Shown here one piece after another: positions 1-7,034 of a DNA stretch of 43,223 nucleotides. How positions within the stretch are numbered: position 1 is the first letter of the stretch; every line of letters starts with the position of its first letter. The notes below the pieces were generated by a model. That model saw nothing but the letters and a program-made list of their open reading frames with translations, did no database searches and had not been told where the DNA came from. The position numbers and the translations under genes were made by a program. The stretch lies in assembly GCA_041695045.1 (NCBI GenBank), contig JBGFRR010000158.1, positions 1 to 43,223 of the forward strand. Reading direction: 5' to 3'. This DNA comes from JBGFRR01 sp041695045. Lineage in GTDB: Bacteria; Bacteroidota; Ignavibacteria; UBA10030.

Positions 1-114
1 AACTACGCTTCTCGAGTCCCCAACAAAGCGACACTTGAGCTTCTGAGGCAGCAACGGAAAACCAATAACAGTCGTAGAGACGTGGCTCCTCTCTCAAAAA
101 AATCGTCCCGATGA
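1..114 (+). CDS. possible 3' end of an unidentified gene
   Basis: A frame is open from the first base to a TGA at 112-114. It encodes about 37 residues rich in Lys, Arg and Ser and cut by the window edge. I recognise no motif. It is immediately followed by an A/T-rich hairpin that could be its terminator. It could equally be non-coding, so confidence is low. Confidence 0.25.
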   Translation, partial: NYASRVPNKATLELLRQQRKTNNSRRDVAPLSKKSSR

Positions 115-122
115 TTTTTTTG
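95..122 (+). terminator. A/T-rich hairpin, possible terminator
   Basis: A run AAAAAAATC and its complement GATTTTTTT form a 9-bp stem around an 8-nt loop, and the right arm supplies the T-tract. It lies before the thioredoxin gene and could work in both directions. The stem is A/T-rich and therefore weak. Confidence 0.4.
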
Positions 123-221
123 TTGTCATAACCACTTTTTCAACAGCCTGCTAGAGCCCATCTCAAATTTTGTGCATCATATCCGGTGAAGATGCTACAC
201 TGCTCACCAACGAGGATACCG

Positions 222-566
222 ATGAACTCCAACATTCTTGTAACAACAGATGCGACATTCGAGCGGGATGTGCTACTCTCTCCGCTTCCTGTACTTGTTG
301 ATTTCTGGGCGCCCTGGTGCGGTCCCTGCCGCATTGTGGGTCCGATTATCGAAGAGCTTGCCGATGAATATGCTGGAAGAGTAAACGTTGCAAAACTGAA
401 CACCGATGAGAACCAGCTAACCCCAATGAGGTATGGGATACGCGGCATTCCGACGCTCCTCATCCTTCACAAAGGCAAGGTCGTGGAGAGCATCGTCGGC
501 GCGGCTCCGAAGAAGGTTTTACAGCAGGTCTTAGAAAAACAGCTGAAACTGCTCTCCGTCAAGTAA
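222..566 (+). CDS. trxA: thioredoxin
   Basis: A 114-residue cytoplasmic thioredoxin, the usual length of the family, which reduces protein disulfides by dithiol exchange. The active site WCGPC is at residues 32-36, preceded by the buried-Asp context VDFWA. The cis-proline loop is present as RGIPTL near residue 77. The ATG at 222 follows the purine-rich stretch ACGAGGA. An in-frame GTG at 186 would add twelve residues without a ribosome-binding site, so I prefer 222. It is followed after 11 bases by a sulfide:quinone oxidoreductase, which suggests a role in reducing sulfane sulfur or protein persulfides, although thioredoxins are general reductants. Nothing in it looks degraded. Confidence 0.93.
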   Translation: MNSNILVTTDATFERDVLLSPLPVLVDFWAPWCGPCRIVGPIIEELADEYAGRVNVAKLNTDENQLTPMRYGIRGIPTLLILHKGKVVESIVGAAPKKVLQQVLEKQLKLLSVK

Positions 567-577
567 CTGTGGAACCC

Positions 578-1789
578 ATGTCTACCCAACACAACGTCAT
601 TATTCTCGGTGGAAGCTTTGCAGGACTCACCGCCGCATTCGACCTCAAAAGAAAACTCAGGAATCGCGTACATGTAACCGTTGTCTCGCGCACCGATAAG
701 TTCTGGTTCATTCCATCGCTCATCTGGGTGCCGTTCGGGCGAAAGAAGGGAGACGAGATCTCATTTGATCTGAAGCCCGTCTTGGAACGTAAAGGCATTC
801 GATTCCTGCACGAAGCGGCGATCAAGATTCTTCCTGAAGAACATACAGTGATCACTGAGCATCGTGAATTGCTGTACGATCACCTGATCATCGCCACCGG
901 CCCTGCATATAATTTCAAGATCATTCCCGGACTCGGGCCGAAGGATGGGTACACGCATTCGGTTTGCAACATCAAAGAAGCGGAAGAGGCAAAGAAGGCG
1001 TGGGAGGAATTTCTGAAAGACCCCGGCGATATTGTTGTCGGTGGAACGCAGTTTGCAAGCTGCTTCGGGGCCGCGTATGAGGTCATCTTCAACATCGAAC
1101 ATGCATTGCGCAAGGCGAAGATTCGGAAGAAGGTCAACGTCACCTACATCACCGCAGAGCCGTTCCTCAGTCACTTCGGCATTGGCGGCATGTGGGGTGC
1201 CAAGCCGATGATCGATGTGTTCTTCAAACTGCGCGGCATCAAGTCGATCACCAATGCTGTGATACAAGAAGTGAAGCCCGGTGAGGTGGTGCTGAAAAAC
1301 GGGCGCCGAGTACCGTTCAAGTATGGGATCATCATCCCGCCATTCCTTGGCGCGGACGTCGTTCGGAATTCGGACGGCATCGGCAACGAAAAGGGATTTG
1401 TGGAAGTCGATGAATACTACCGGCACAAGCGATACCCCAACATCTTTGCCGCCGGTGTTGCGGCGGTTGTGCCGACTCCCGGCCCGACCCCTGTTCCGAT
1501 CGGCGTTCCGAAAACGGGATACATGTCCGAAGTGATGGCGCGGTATGCGGTGAAGAACATTATCGCCGACGTTACCGGCGGCGTGCACAAGCCAAAGCCG
1601 TTTCAGAAGATCACGCCGCTCTGCATCATGGACGCCGGCGATATGGAAGTGTTGATTGTGGGGACGAAGATGTTCCCGCCGCGCACATTCAACGCCCTCA
1701 TTCCGAATCCGTTCGGCGATTGGGCAAAGCGCCTGTTCGAGCCGTTCTATCTCTGGAAGATGCGCACGGGAAGAACTTGGTTGCCGTAA
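578..1789 (+). CDS. sqr: sulfide:quinone oxidoreductase-type FAD enzyme
   Basis: A 403-residue flavoprotein of the pyridine-nucleotide-disulfide fold. It has an N-terminal dinucleotide-binding GGSFAGL motif, the ATGPAYNF segment that follows the first beta-alpha-beta unit, and a C-terminal FAD contact at NIFAAGVAA. Three cysteines stand at about residues 130 (SVCNI), 162 (FASCFG) and 349 (PLCIMD). They match the spacing of the three catalytic cysteines of bacterial sulfide:quinone oxidoreductases. The C-terminus ends in an amphipathic FYLWKMRTGRTWLP stretch, fitting peripheral membrane attachment. The expected reaction is oxidation of sulfide to sulfane sulfur with quinone reduction. The ATG at 578 is chosen; a GTG at 569 is the alternative. 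Downstream rhodanese and OsmC genes agree with sulfur handling. A related flavocytochrome-like NADH dehydrogenase is less likely because of the cysteines. Confidence 0.85.
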   Translation: MSTQHNVIILGGSFAGLTAAFDLKRKLRNRVHVTVVSRTDKFWFIPSLIWVPFGRKKGDEISFDLKPVLERKGIRFLHEAAIKILPEEHTVITEHRELLYDHLIIATGPAYNFKIIPGLGPKDGYTHSVCNIKEAEEAKKAWEEFLKDPGDIVVGGTQFASCFGAAYEVIFNIEHALRKAKIRKKVNVTYITAEPFLSHFGIGGMWGAKPMIDVFFKLRGIKSITNAVIQEVKPGEVVLKNGRRVPFKYGIIIPPFLGADVVRNSDGIGNEKGFVEVDEYYRHKRYPNIFAAGVAAVVPTPGPTPVPIGVPKTGYMSEVMARYAVKNIIADVTGGVHKPKPFQKITPLCIMDAGDMEVLIVGTKMFPPRTFNALIPNPFGDWAKRLFEPFYLWKMRTGRTWLP

Positions 1790-1809
1790 GATACTTCGGA
1801 GAATAAACG

Positions 1810-2031
1810 ATGCCCATTTTTGAATATCGTTGCCAATCATGCGGAAACGTGTACGATGTCTTTCACAAAGTTCGTGAGAGCGTGGAGGATATTGTTTGTC
1901 CATCCTGTCAATCAACGCAGTATCGCCGACTTGTCTCAGCGCCGATGGTAAAGACAGGATCGAGTAGAGGAGATTTCAATTCTTCCTGCGATACAGGAAG
2001 TTGCTGTGGCGGTTCGTGCGGAATAAACTGA
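1810..2031 (+). CDS. FmdB-family zinc ribbon protein
   Basis: A 73-residue protein beginning MPIFEYRC, the signature opening of the FmdB/CxxC_CXXC_SSSS regulatory-protein family. A zinc ribbon is formed by CQSC (residues 8-11) and CPSC (about 31-34). The tail is Ser/Gly/Cys-rich and holds a cluster of further cysteines (CDTGSCCGGSCG), which could bind metal. The ribosome-binding site GGAGAATAAACG precedes the ATG. It lies 20 bases after the sulfide:quinone oxidoreductase and probably in the same transcript. The family's function is unclear; nucleic-acid or metal binding is usually assumed. Confidence 0.85.
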   Translation: MPIFEYRCQSCGNVYDVFHKVRESVEDIVCPSCQSTQYRRLVSAPMVKTGSSRGDFNSSCDTGSCCGGSCGIN

Positions 2032-2048
2032 AATTGCAGGAACTGAAC

Positions 2049-2297
2049 GTGGAACAAACCGTCCGATCAACGTTACGCGATAACATCGTTCGCATGCTGA
2101 AGAGCCACGTGCTTCCCGTGTTACTGGGTGCAGCGGGTGGCTACGCGTATTATTACTTCATCGGATGTTACGGTGGAGCGTGCCCGATCACGTCCAATCC
2201 GACCGTCAGCGCTCTCTACGGCGCAGTCATTGCTTGGCTCGTAGCGCCGCGGAAAGAGAAACGTGAGACGAACCAACAGAACGAGGTGAAAGAATGA
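2049..2297 (+). CDS. DUF6132-type small membrane protein
   Basis: An 82-residue protein with one or two membrane segments. One (VLPVLLGAAGGYAYYYFIGC) leads into the CPITSNP motif and one (SALYGAVIAWLVA) follows it. The GC-x5-CPITSNP-x5-YGA arrangement is what I associate with the DUF6132 family; its role is unknown. Two conserved Cys flank the membrane surface. The start is taken as GTG 2049, which follows CAGGAACTGAAC; an upstream TTG at 2001 would overlap the fmdB-like gene by 31 bases. It overlaps the OsmC gene by four bases (ATGA), so the two are probably translationally coupled. Confidence 0.7.
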   Translation: MEQTVRSTLRDNIVRMLKSHVLPVLLGAAGGYAYYYFIGCYGGACPITSNPTVSALYGAVIAWLVAPRKEKRETNQQNEVKE

Positions 2298-2773
2298 ACT
2301 CTGGAACAGCTCCATCGCAGCCGAATGTTCGATACAAGACATTTCGTTATCGGACCGGCCTTCGGTGGCTCGGGAACAAATCTGGCGAGCTTTCATCAGA
2401 CGGTAAACCATCGTTCCGTGTCGCCAGTCCGCCGGAATTCAAAGGCGAGGCGAACGTTTGGACGCCCGAAGATCTCTTTGTCGCAGCGGTGGATATCTGT
2501 ACGATGACGACCTTTCTGGCGTTTGCCCAACGACTGCAACTGCCCATCGTATCCTACACGAGCAAGGCTGAAGGCGTCTTGGAGTTTGTCGACGGCGGCT
2601 ATCGTTTCACCAACGTGGTGCTTCATCCAACGATTATCGTTGCTTCGGAAAGCGCGACGGAGCAGGTTCGGCAGACACTGCACGACGCGCACGAGAGCTG
2701 CTTGATTGCGAATTCGATTCGCGCGGAAGTCATCGTTGAACCATTCATTACCGTCAAACCCCACACGGACTGA
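2294..2773 (+). CDS. OsmC family peroxiredoxin-like protein
   Basis: A 159-residue protein of the OsmC/Ohr fold, which reduces organic hydroperoxides through two redox cysteines. The first Cys is residue 69 in AAVDICTMTTF and the second is residue 136 in HESCLIANS. The family segment PEDLFVAA lies just before the first Cys. Length and layout fit the general OsmC group better than Ohr. It starts with an ATGA overlap on the DUF6132 gene and is followed after four bases by a small gene. This places it in the sulfide/thiol operon, where peroxide or persulfide detoxification would make sense; the exact substrate is inferred. Confidence 0.87.
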   Translation: MNSGTAPSQPNVRYKTFRYRTGLRWLGNKSGELSSDGKPSFRVASPPEFKGEANVWTPEDLFVAAVDICTMTTFLAFAQRLQLPIVSYTSKAEGVLEFVDGGYRFTNVVLHPTIIVASESATEQVRQTLHDAHESCLIANSIRAEVIVEPFITVKPHTD

Positions 2774-2777
2774 GGCG

Positions 2778-3020
2778 ATGATTGATGAACTGATTCCTGA
2801 AACGCCGCTCGACCAGAACCGTCAGAAGGAACTCATTGCCCAGCACTGTAGGGACGCATTGGAATGCATCCGGACTGCACCGAGCAAATCCGAGGCCCAG
2901 CGGAATGTGGATGAGTTTTGTGAGAAATTCGACAAGGAGTGCGATAGCGCAATGGTACGGAAGTTTCTGAAGCAGTACGTGAATTCTTTGCTCAATCAGC
3001 ATTGGAGGGAGCGAGTATGA
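2778..3020 (+). CDS. small hypothetical protein, 80 residues
   Basis: An 80-residue mainly helical protein starting MIDELIPETPL, not recognised. It has three cysteines (QHCRDALEC, DEFCEKF, DKECDS) spread through two predicted helices and a charged C-terminus ending WRERV. The start at 2778 lies 4 bases after the OsmC stop with GAGGCG just upstream. It overlaps the next tiny ORF by an ATGA. The tight packing suggests a real gene of the sulfide/thiol operon. The Cys placement could support metal or thiol chemistry, but nothing proves it. Confidence 0.6.
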   Translation: MIDELIPETPLDQNRQKELIAQHCRDALECIRTAPSKSEAQRNVDEFCEKFDKECDSAMVRKFLKQYVNSLLNQHWRERV

Positions 3021-3139
3021 TCCGGCGAGAGATGTCCGATGCTCTGCCCGACTCCGTCCGCTACCTGGATCGCGGCATCAAGCTGAATCGCGATCGCCTG
3101 CTTGCTCTGGTGCAAACGCATCTTGAATTGAAGGCGTGA
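3017..3139 (+). CDS. very small ORF, 40 residues, ATGA-coupled
   Basis: A 40-codon frame begins with an ATG that overlaps the stop of the preceding gene (ATGA) and has GGAGGGAGCGAGT directly upstream. The product has no cysteine. It reads as a short basic helix: MIRREMSDALPDSVRYLDRG, then a leucine-rich half ending LELKA. I know no family. Coupled overlap, a good ribosome-binding site and a terminator 41 bases downstream argue for translation as the last gene of the operon. Confidence 0.5.
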   Translation: MIRREMSDALPDSVRYLDRGIKLNRDRLLALVQTHLELKA

Positions 3140-3180
3140 GCGGTGCTCACGTAAAAGTAGGTTGCATAACAACGACTGTA

Positions 3181-3222
3181 AACAGCAGAAGCCGCCGTGA
3201 TTGCACGACGGCTTCTGTTGTT
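3181..3222. terminator. hairpin between convergent genes
   Basis: The arms AACAGCAGAAGCCGCCGTG and CACGACGGCTTCTGTTGTT form a 19-bp stem with a 4-nt loop, one mismatch and one G-U pair. It lies between the converging sulfide operon and the rhodanese gene, so it can end transcription from both sides. The T-tract is short. Confidence 0.65.
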
Positions 3223-3240
3223 CTTGAGCTATTGTGGTTC

Positions 3241-4251
3241 TTAGCCGGTGATAAACGGATAGTTCATGATGTCCCTATCCCTCCTCCAGGAGCTTAGGCC
3301 CTTCGCAATGATGAGGTCGTAGATCATTGCATTCGCGCCGTACAGCTGCGATTTTGCATCATAGCCCAGCACACGGAGGTAGGCGGCAACAAACGCGCTT
3401 GTATTACCCGTGTAGCACCAGATCGCAATCGTCCTGTTCGTGGGAAGAGTCCTCAGGTTCGTTGTGCTCTTCAGATCCTCACGAGCTGTGTACTGGATCG
3501 AACCCGGTATATGTCCCGGATCGAGGAAATGCGACATCGGCCACCAAGCGACGATATAGTAATTGCCGAGATTGGCAAACAGCGTCTCATGGGTAATCGA
3601 CGCTACGCCAAAGCCTGCAGTGAGCAGCGCTCGTACGCGTGCTTCTAATATCTCCGGGCCAGTCGTCTTCCCCGTGGTGAGGGTGGGCAGTGCACCGGCT
3701 GGATTTTTTGGAGGCGACGGTGTCCTAACGAATGCTGCCGCTCGCGCATTACCGATGTTTTTATTCCAATAGTCCTCCGCAAACCTTGCAGCCCAAGAAC
3801 TCATCCCGTATCTCAGTGAGAAGACGTTGTTATAGCCCATTAGCCGCATGAGTGATGTGGCGTATCCCGCTACTTGGTGTGAGTAGCAAACCAGCACAAT
3901 GCGGTCGTACGCGGCGGTATTGATCGACCTCAGATGGTCAAGCAAGCCAGCGAGCGGCACGTTTACCGCTCCCTCAATGCGTCCTGCCGTGAAATCAGCC
4001 GGTGCACGAAAGTCGATAATGTATTGTTTCGCCGGATTCGCGAGCATCATTGTTCGAACATCCGCCGCCGATACATTGGACGGATAGGCAGGGGAATTGA
4101 TGTAGTCTCCACTCTCCTCAAGATATTTGACAAGCACTTCAGCCTCATTGATAGGCTCGGGCGCAGGCTCTGTGGGGCTTTTCTTACACGCGTTCAGCCC
4201 AACAAGCAATAATCCAAACAGCAATAATATGACGAGTCGTACTGTCTTCAT
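3241..4251 (-). CDS. double rhodanese-domain lipoprotein
   Basis: A 336-residue exported lipoprotein. The start MKTVRLV leads into a hydrophobic segment and a lipobox ending LVGLNAC, so Cys is residue 22. Two rhodanese-like domains follow. The first has the loop Cys in VLVCYSHQVAGYATS and the second in IAIWCYTGNTSAFVA. Both have the typical preceding substrate-entry segments (IIDFRAPADFTAGRIEGAVN; HIPGSIQYTARE). Rhodaneses move or bind sulfane sulfur. Here the protein would sit in the periplasm or on the outer membrane and fits the adjacent sulfide:quinone oxidoreductase. The ATG at 4251 has AAGGAGATAGCTTC upstream; a longer frame to 4485 runs through a repeat element and lacks a ribosome-binding site. 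The 70 bases upstream of the start are probably the promoter region. Confidence 0.85.
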   Translation of the reverse strand: MKTVRLVILLLFGLLLVGLNACKKSPTEPAPEPINEAEVLVKYLEESGDYINSPAYPSNVSAADVRTMMLANPAKQYIIDFRAPADFTAGRIEGAVNVPLAGLLDHLRSINTAAYDRIVLVCYSHQVAGYATSLMRLMGYNNVFSLRYGMSSWAARFAEDYWNKNIGNARAAAFVRTPSPPKNPAGALPTLTTGKTTGPEILEARVRALLTAGFGVASITHETLFANLGNYYIVAWWPMSHFLDPGHIPGSIQYTAREDLKSTTNLRTLPTNRTIAIWCYTGNTSAFVAAYLRVLGYDAKSQLYGANAMIYDLIIAKGLSSWRRDRDIMNYPFITG

Positions 4252-4321
4252 GAAGCTATCTCCTTTCTTTATTTTTAGAGTGAATACAGCTTGATCAAAA
4301 CGATGATTTGAGGTACTAAAT

Positions 4322-4545
4322 GATGTTACGCAAAGATCGATATCTAGCCCTTTCAGAGCAAGGCAGTCTCCTTGCATTGTATTCCGAGGGCGTTGCCCTC
4401 GGTTCTTCGATGTTTCCACTTCGTGGAAATGCGCACAATCGACCCTGAAAGGGTCGTATACGTAAGGTTGGTGGCATCGCCCCAACTGAATTCAAAGCCA
4501 ATGAGACAACACCCTGAAAGGGTGAGATACCGTTTGCGTAACATC
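4322..4545. repeat. MITE-like palindromic element with flanking direct repeat
   Basis: A 224-bp non-coding element. The terminal inverted arms are 4322-4356 and 4514-4545; both begin GATGTTACGCAAA and both contain TATCT and CCCTTTCAG, with a 3-bp indel and a few mismatches. Inside are further small hairpins (CCGAGGGCGTTGCCCTCGG, TTTCCACTTCGTGGAAA). The 10-mer TACTAAATGA occurs at 4314-4323 and again at 4549-4558, like a target-site duplication. It lies upstream of the rhodanese gene. Short frames inside it are not genes. Confidence 0.7.
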
Positions 4546-4558
4546 GATTACTAAATGA

Positions 4559-4769
4559 CTCAAGTTGACCGCTTGTTTGAAGGGGTTAAAACCCCTAAAT
4601 ATATTGGTTGGAAATTCTATCCACGCCCTAAAGCCTGCCCGCCTCAGGGGGTTCCGAGAGGCAGGCGGGGACGTGGCTATAGCCCCGACCTTCAGGTCGG
4701 GGATTACAAAAAAACCAACAAAAAACCCAAGGGCTTCAGCCCTTTACACACTGCAGCGGTCAACTTGAG
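4559..4769 (+). repeat. nested-hairpin intergenic element, copy 1
   Basis: A 211-bp element with perfect 15-bp terminal inverted repeats CTCAAGTTGACCGCT (4559-4573 and 4755-4769). Between them lie hairpins GGGGTTAAAACCCC, a CCACG-to-CGTGG arm pair holding an extra GC-rich palindrome, CCCCGACCTTCAGGTCGGGG (4683-4702) and GGGCTTCAGCCC. The same hairpin set in reverse order occurs at 14781-14965. It abuts the preceding element with no gap. No coding frame is credible. Confidence 0.7.
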
Positions 4770-4798
4770 GCCTCAATGAGAATGAAAGAAATAATCGT

Positions 4799-6154
4799 TC
4801 ATTGCACTCCCCATGACGCTGGAAGCTTCCCATCCACTACGATATTTCTGTTGGCATTAACCTCCCAATTCAGGAGGTCGCTGTTAAACAAGTAGAGTTC
4901 TCGGTTTCGATAGACCACACCTTCTTTGATGATGTGGCATGCATCGAAGCAGGCCCTCCCCGCCGCAACCTGTGTTCGTCTCGTCCATCGCTGGATGTTA
5001 TGAGGCGTTGCGTAGTTGTAGGTAGGACGCACATCGAAATTTGGTAACTGGGCGACACCATAGTTTCGCCAGCTATCCGGTGCCGCCGCCGCACGACGCA
5101 CAGTGGCAAACTTGTACGGCCTCGTGTCTGGGATTGGGTTGAGGGCAATCTTAAAGCCGATATACGGCGAAATCCGTACGCCAGCTCCTCCGATGTGGCA
5201 GCTTCCGCAATTGTTGTAGTTCTGCGAGTGGCACGTGTGACAGTTAAACGTATTGATATGGACGCGGTGATAGAGGTTGCTCGTTGCCACTTGCCCATGA
5301 CAGGTCTCGCACTTGGGCAGCATCGGCATCTTGTATCGCTGGTCGTATATTTGACCGTCCCCGTGCATTTCTCGTCCGGAGTGGCAGTTGAAACAATGCC
5401 CATCACCGAGCTTTGTGAGATGCACATCGGGTAACGTGCCCGATGCGATACCGAAGTATGCGTGGCCGACACGACTCACGTGGCAAGTCGTGCAATGGCC
5501 CGTCACGCTCGGTGTTTTCCGGAATTCATGCCCTTTGTACAGCCCTCCGCCGCCACCGTGAGGACGGTTGACGTGGCAATCGCCGCAGCTTGCGTGGCAT
5601 CGTGAACAGTTCCTCTTATAACCGTCTTTGATAGACTGAGGAAGCTGGTCAAACGAGCCAACGCCCATCCGGAGTGTTGTCATTCTTCTCATTCCCCATG
5701 CTTCCTTATGAAGACTGTTCGTAACGTTCCGGACGATTGCGGCATGGCATGGGGCACAGTTCTTCTCCGGCTGGTCAGAAGGATGTTTGGTGAAATTCCC
5801 AGAGTGGGCAAGTTTCTTATCCGCAGTGCCGTCGGCTCCACCGTGGCATGAGGTGCAAGGAATCTTGCCGTGGCTTGAGTTCTTGAACTTCTCATAGCCT
5901 TCTCCACCCATGAAGACGCGATCGTATGGCTCGATGTAAACCGCGTCGCCACAGCCAGGGGGCGGCAGGTCGGTGTCAGGTGAAAAAACTTGCTTTAAGT
6001 GCGTGTAGTTTGTATGGCACCCCTCACAGGAGGAGACCTTTGACTCGGGAGCGAGAATTTCATCGCGAAACTCAGAACATCCCCCGAGAACAAGCAACGC
6101 AAGAACAACGGCGACGAGCGAGGATGTTTTGAAAGCAGAGAGAGTTAGTTTCAT
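4799..6154 (-). CDS. multiheme cytochrome c lipoprotein, 11 heme motifs
   Basis: A 451-residue exported cytochrome. After a hydrophobic signal the lipobox LVLGGC places an acylated Cys near residue 26. There are ten CXXCH motifs: CEGCH, CTSCH, CAPCH, CSRCH, CGDCH, CTTCH, CFNCH, CETCH, CHTCH and CGSCH. An eleventh, CFDACH, has the CX3CH spacing. The hemes fill the first two thirds; the C-terminal region is heme-poor apart from the CX3CH site. The ATG at 6154 has AGGACAACAACA upstream; the in-frame ATG at 6169 has no such site. It lies 30 bases after marR in the same direction, so the pair is probably one transcript from the sigma-54 promoter at 6667-6681. An electron-transfer role at the periplasm or outer membrane is inferred; I cannot name a specific family. 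Confidence 0.88.
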   Translation of the reverse strand: MKLTLSAFKTSSLVAVVLALLVLGGCSEFRDEILAPESKVSSCEGCHTNYTHLKQVFSPDTDLPPPGCGDAVYIEPYDRVFMGGEGYEKFKNSSHGKIPCTSCHGGADGTADKKLAHSGNFTKHPSDQPEKNCAPCHAAIVRNVTNSLHKEAWGMRRMTTLRMGVGSFDQLPQSIKDGYKRNCSRCHASCGDCHVNRPHGGGGGLYKGHEFRKTPSVTGHCTTCHVSRVGHAYFGIASGTLPDVHLTKLGDGHCFNCHSGREMHGDGQIYDQRYKMPMLPKCETCHGQVATSNLYHRVHINTFNCHTCHSQNYNNCGSCHIGGAGVRISPYIGFKIALNPIPDTRPYKFATVRRAAAAPDSWRNYGVAQLPNFDVRPTYNYATPHNIQRWTRRTQVAAGRACFDACHIIKEGVVYRNRELYLFNSDLLNWEVNANRNIVVDGKLPASWGVQ

Positions 6155-6184
6155 TGTTGTTGTCCTCATTACATCAGTAACGTG

Positions 6185-6637
6185 CTACGATTCCTTCAAC
6201 CATCGTTCCAATGACGAGAGCATCTTGTTGAGACCTTGAATAAGCGGCTCGTGTAACTCTTCTGGTATCCCTTCCAAAATCTCTTCATGAATCTGTACAT
6301 AGCGCTCTTCAAGATCTTTCACCATAGTGGAGCCTTTTTTCGTCAGCGTGACAACGATGTTCCTTCGGTCATCGAAATCAATTGAGCGTGTGAGGAAGCC
6401 GTGTTCTTCGAGGCTTTCAAGAATACGGGAGAGCCGACTTCCGCTGAGATTGACTCGTTCAACCAGCTCTTTGACATGAAGCTTCCTGTCCATGTGAAAA
6501 ACTCGGAGCGTGCGGAACTCGGGCACCGTAATGCGAAACTGTTGGGCGAGCCTCTCTTCCTTTTCCTGGCAATTTGAAAGGAGCTTGAACGTCAGCTCGG
6601 CAATTTCAGCAGCAACGTGGTTTGATTGTTTGTACAT
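6185..6637 (-). CDS. MarR family transcriptional regulator
   Basis: A 150-residue winged-helix repressor. A helical dimerisation segment at the N-terminus is followed by the DNA-reading helices (HVKELVERVNLSGSRLSRIL), the conserved LEEHGFLTR and DDRRNIVVTLTKKG wing, and a long C-terminal helix. The ATG at 6637 follows AAGGAAGGAAAAAAT; a start at 6655 would lack this. It heads the operon with the 11-motif cytochrome and is divergent from the T9SS cytochrome. It is therefore a natural candidate to control both. The ligand is unknown; MarR proteins usually respond to oxidants or small aromatic compounds. Confidence 0.92.
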   Translation of the reverse strand: MYKQSNHVAAEIAELTFKLLSNCQEKEERLAQQFRITVPEFRTLRVFHMDRKLHVKELVERVNLSGSRLSRILESLEEHGFLTRSIDFDDRRNIVVTLTKKGSTMVKDLEERYVQIHEEILEGIPEELHEPLIQGLNKMLSSLERWLKES

Positions 6638-6666
6638 ATTTTTTCCTTCCTTCATTATTGCTCAAC

Positions 6667-6681
6667 GCAACTAATGTGCCA
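6667..6681 (-). promoter_or_regulatory. sigma-54 promoter of the marR operon
   Basis: Read on the minus strand the 15-mer is TGGCACATTAGTTGC, a full match to the RpoN consensus TGGCAC-N5-TTGC with exact -24/-12 spacing. It ends 29 bases before the marR start codon. Confidence 0.75.
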
Positions 6682-6771
6682 GGGACAAGGGTCAAAAAAA
6701 ACTCAACGATTTGTCCTGCCGCTGAATCAGGACCTCTTTCTCTTCTTTTATTTCTGAGAATTCACAATGCA

Positions 6772-6795
6772 TTCTTGTTGCACTATTGGCAAGAA
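6772..6795. promoter_or_regulatory. inverted repeat between divergent promoters, possible MarR operator
   Basis: TTCTTG and CAAGAA frame a 12-base centre, and inside it TTGC and GCAA form a second pair. The size and TTG/CAA character fit MarR operators. It lies between the two sigma-54-like sites of the divergent pair. The assignment rests on symmetry only. Confidence 0.3.
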
Positions 6796-6888
6796 GTTCG
6801 ATGTGTTGCGTATTTCAACGCAGAATTTCTGAATAGAATCAGGCTCTTTTGCTTATATAAGAGAGGGAATGGAGAATGAGCATGGTGG

Positions 6889-6903
6889 TGGCACATAAGT
6901 TGA
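6889..6903 (+). promoter_or_regulatory. sigma-54-like promoter of the T9SS cytochrome gene
   Basis: TGGCACATAAGTTGA has a perfect -24 element and correct spacing, with A instead of C at the -12 GC. It differs in two positions from the divergent perfect site at 6667-6681. A leader of about 120 bases would separate it from the start codon. Confidence 0.5.
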
Positions 6904-7034
6904 CTTCCCAGACAGCGTCGGAAGATGTAATCCGTTTTTGTGGAACCCCCTACCACCGGGGTCACATTTCCTCCAAGGAGATTAGTCGTGTACCCTCCTT
7001 CTCGTATCTTTTTAAGTTCTTCGTGGAGGTCCCT

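Noticed and set aside
761..1915. Long minus-strand frame opposite the sulfide:quinone oxidoreductase
   Set aside because: Antisense shadow of a clear enzyme. Composition is Arg/His-rich, there is no family motif and no ribosome-binding site. The same holds for long minus-strand frames at 7296-8135, 10219-11331, 11761-12804 and 30126-31256.
4353..4779. Short frames on both strands in the region upstream of the rhodanese gene
   Set aside because: They lie entirely inside palindromic repeat elements with inverted ends and have no start signals; they are by-products of the hairpins.
6876..7034. 53-residue N-terminal extension of the T9SS cytochrome
   Set aside because: A Sec signal and a strong GGAGG site fit the ATG at 7035; the extension would bury the signal and covers a sigma-54-like site.
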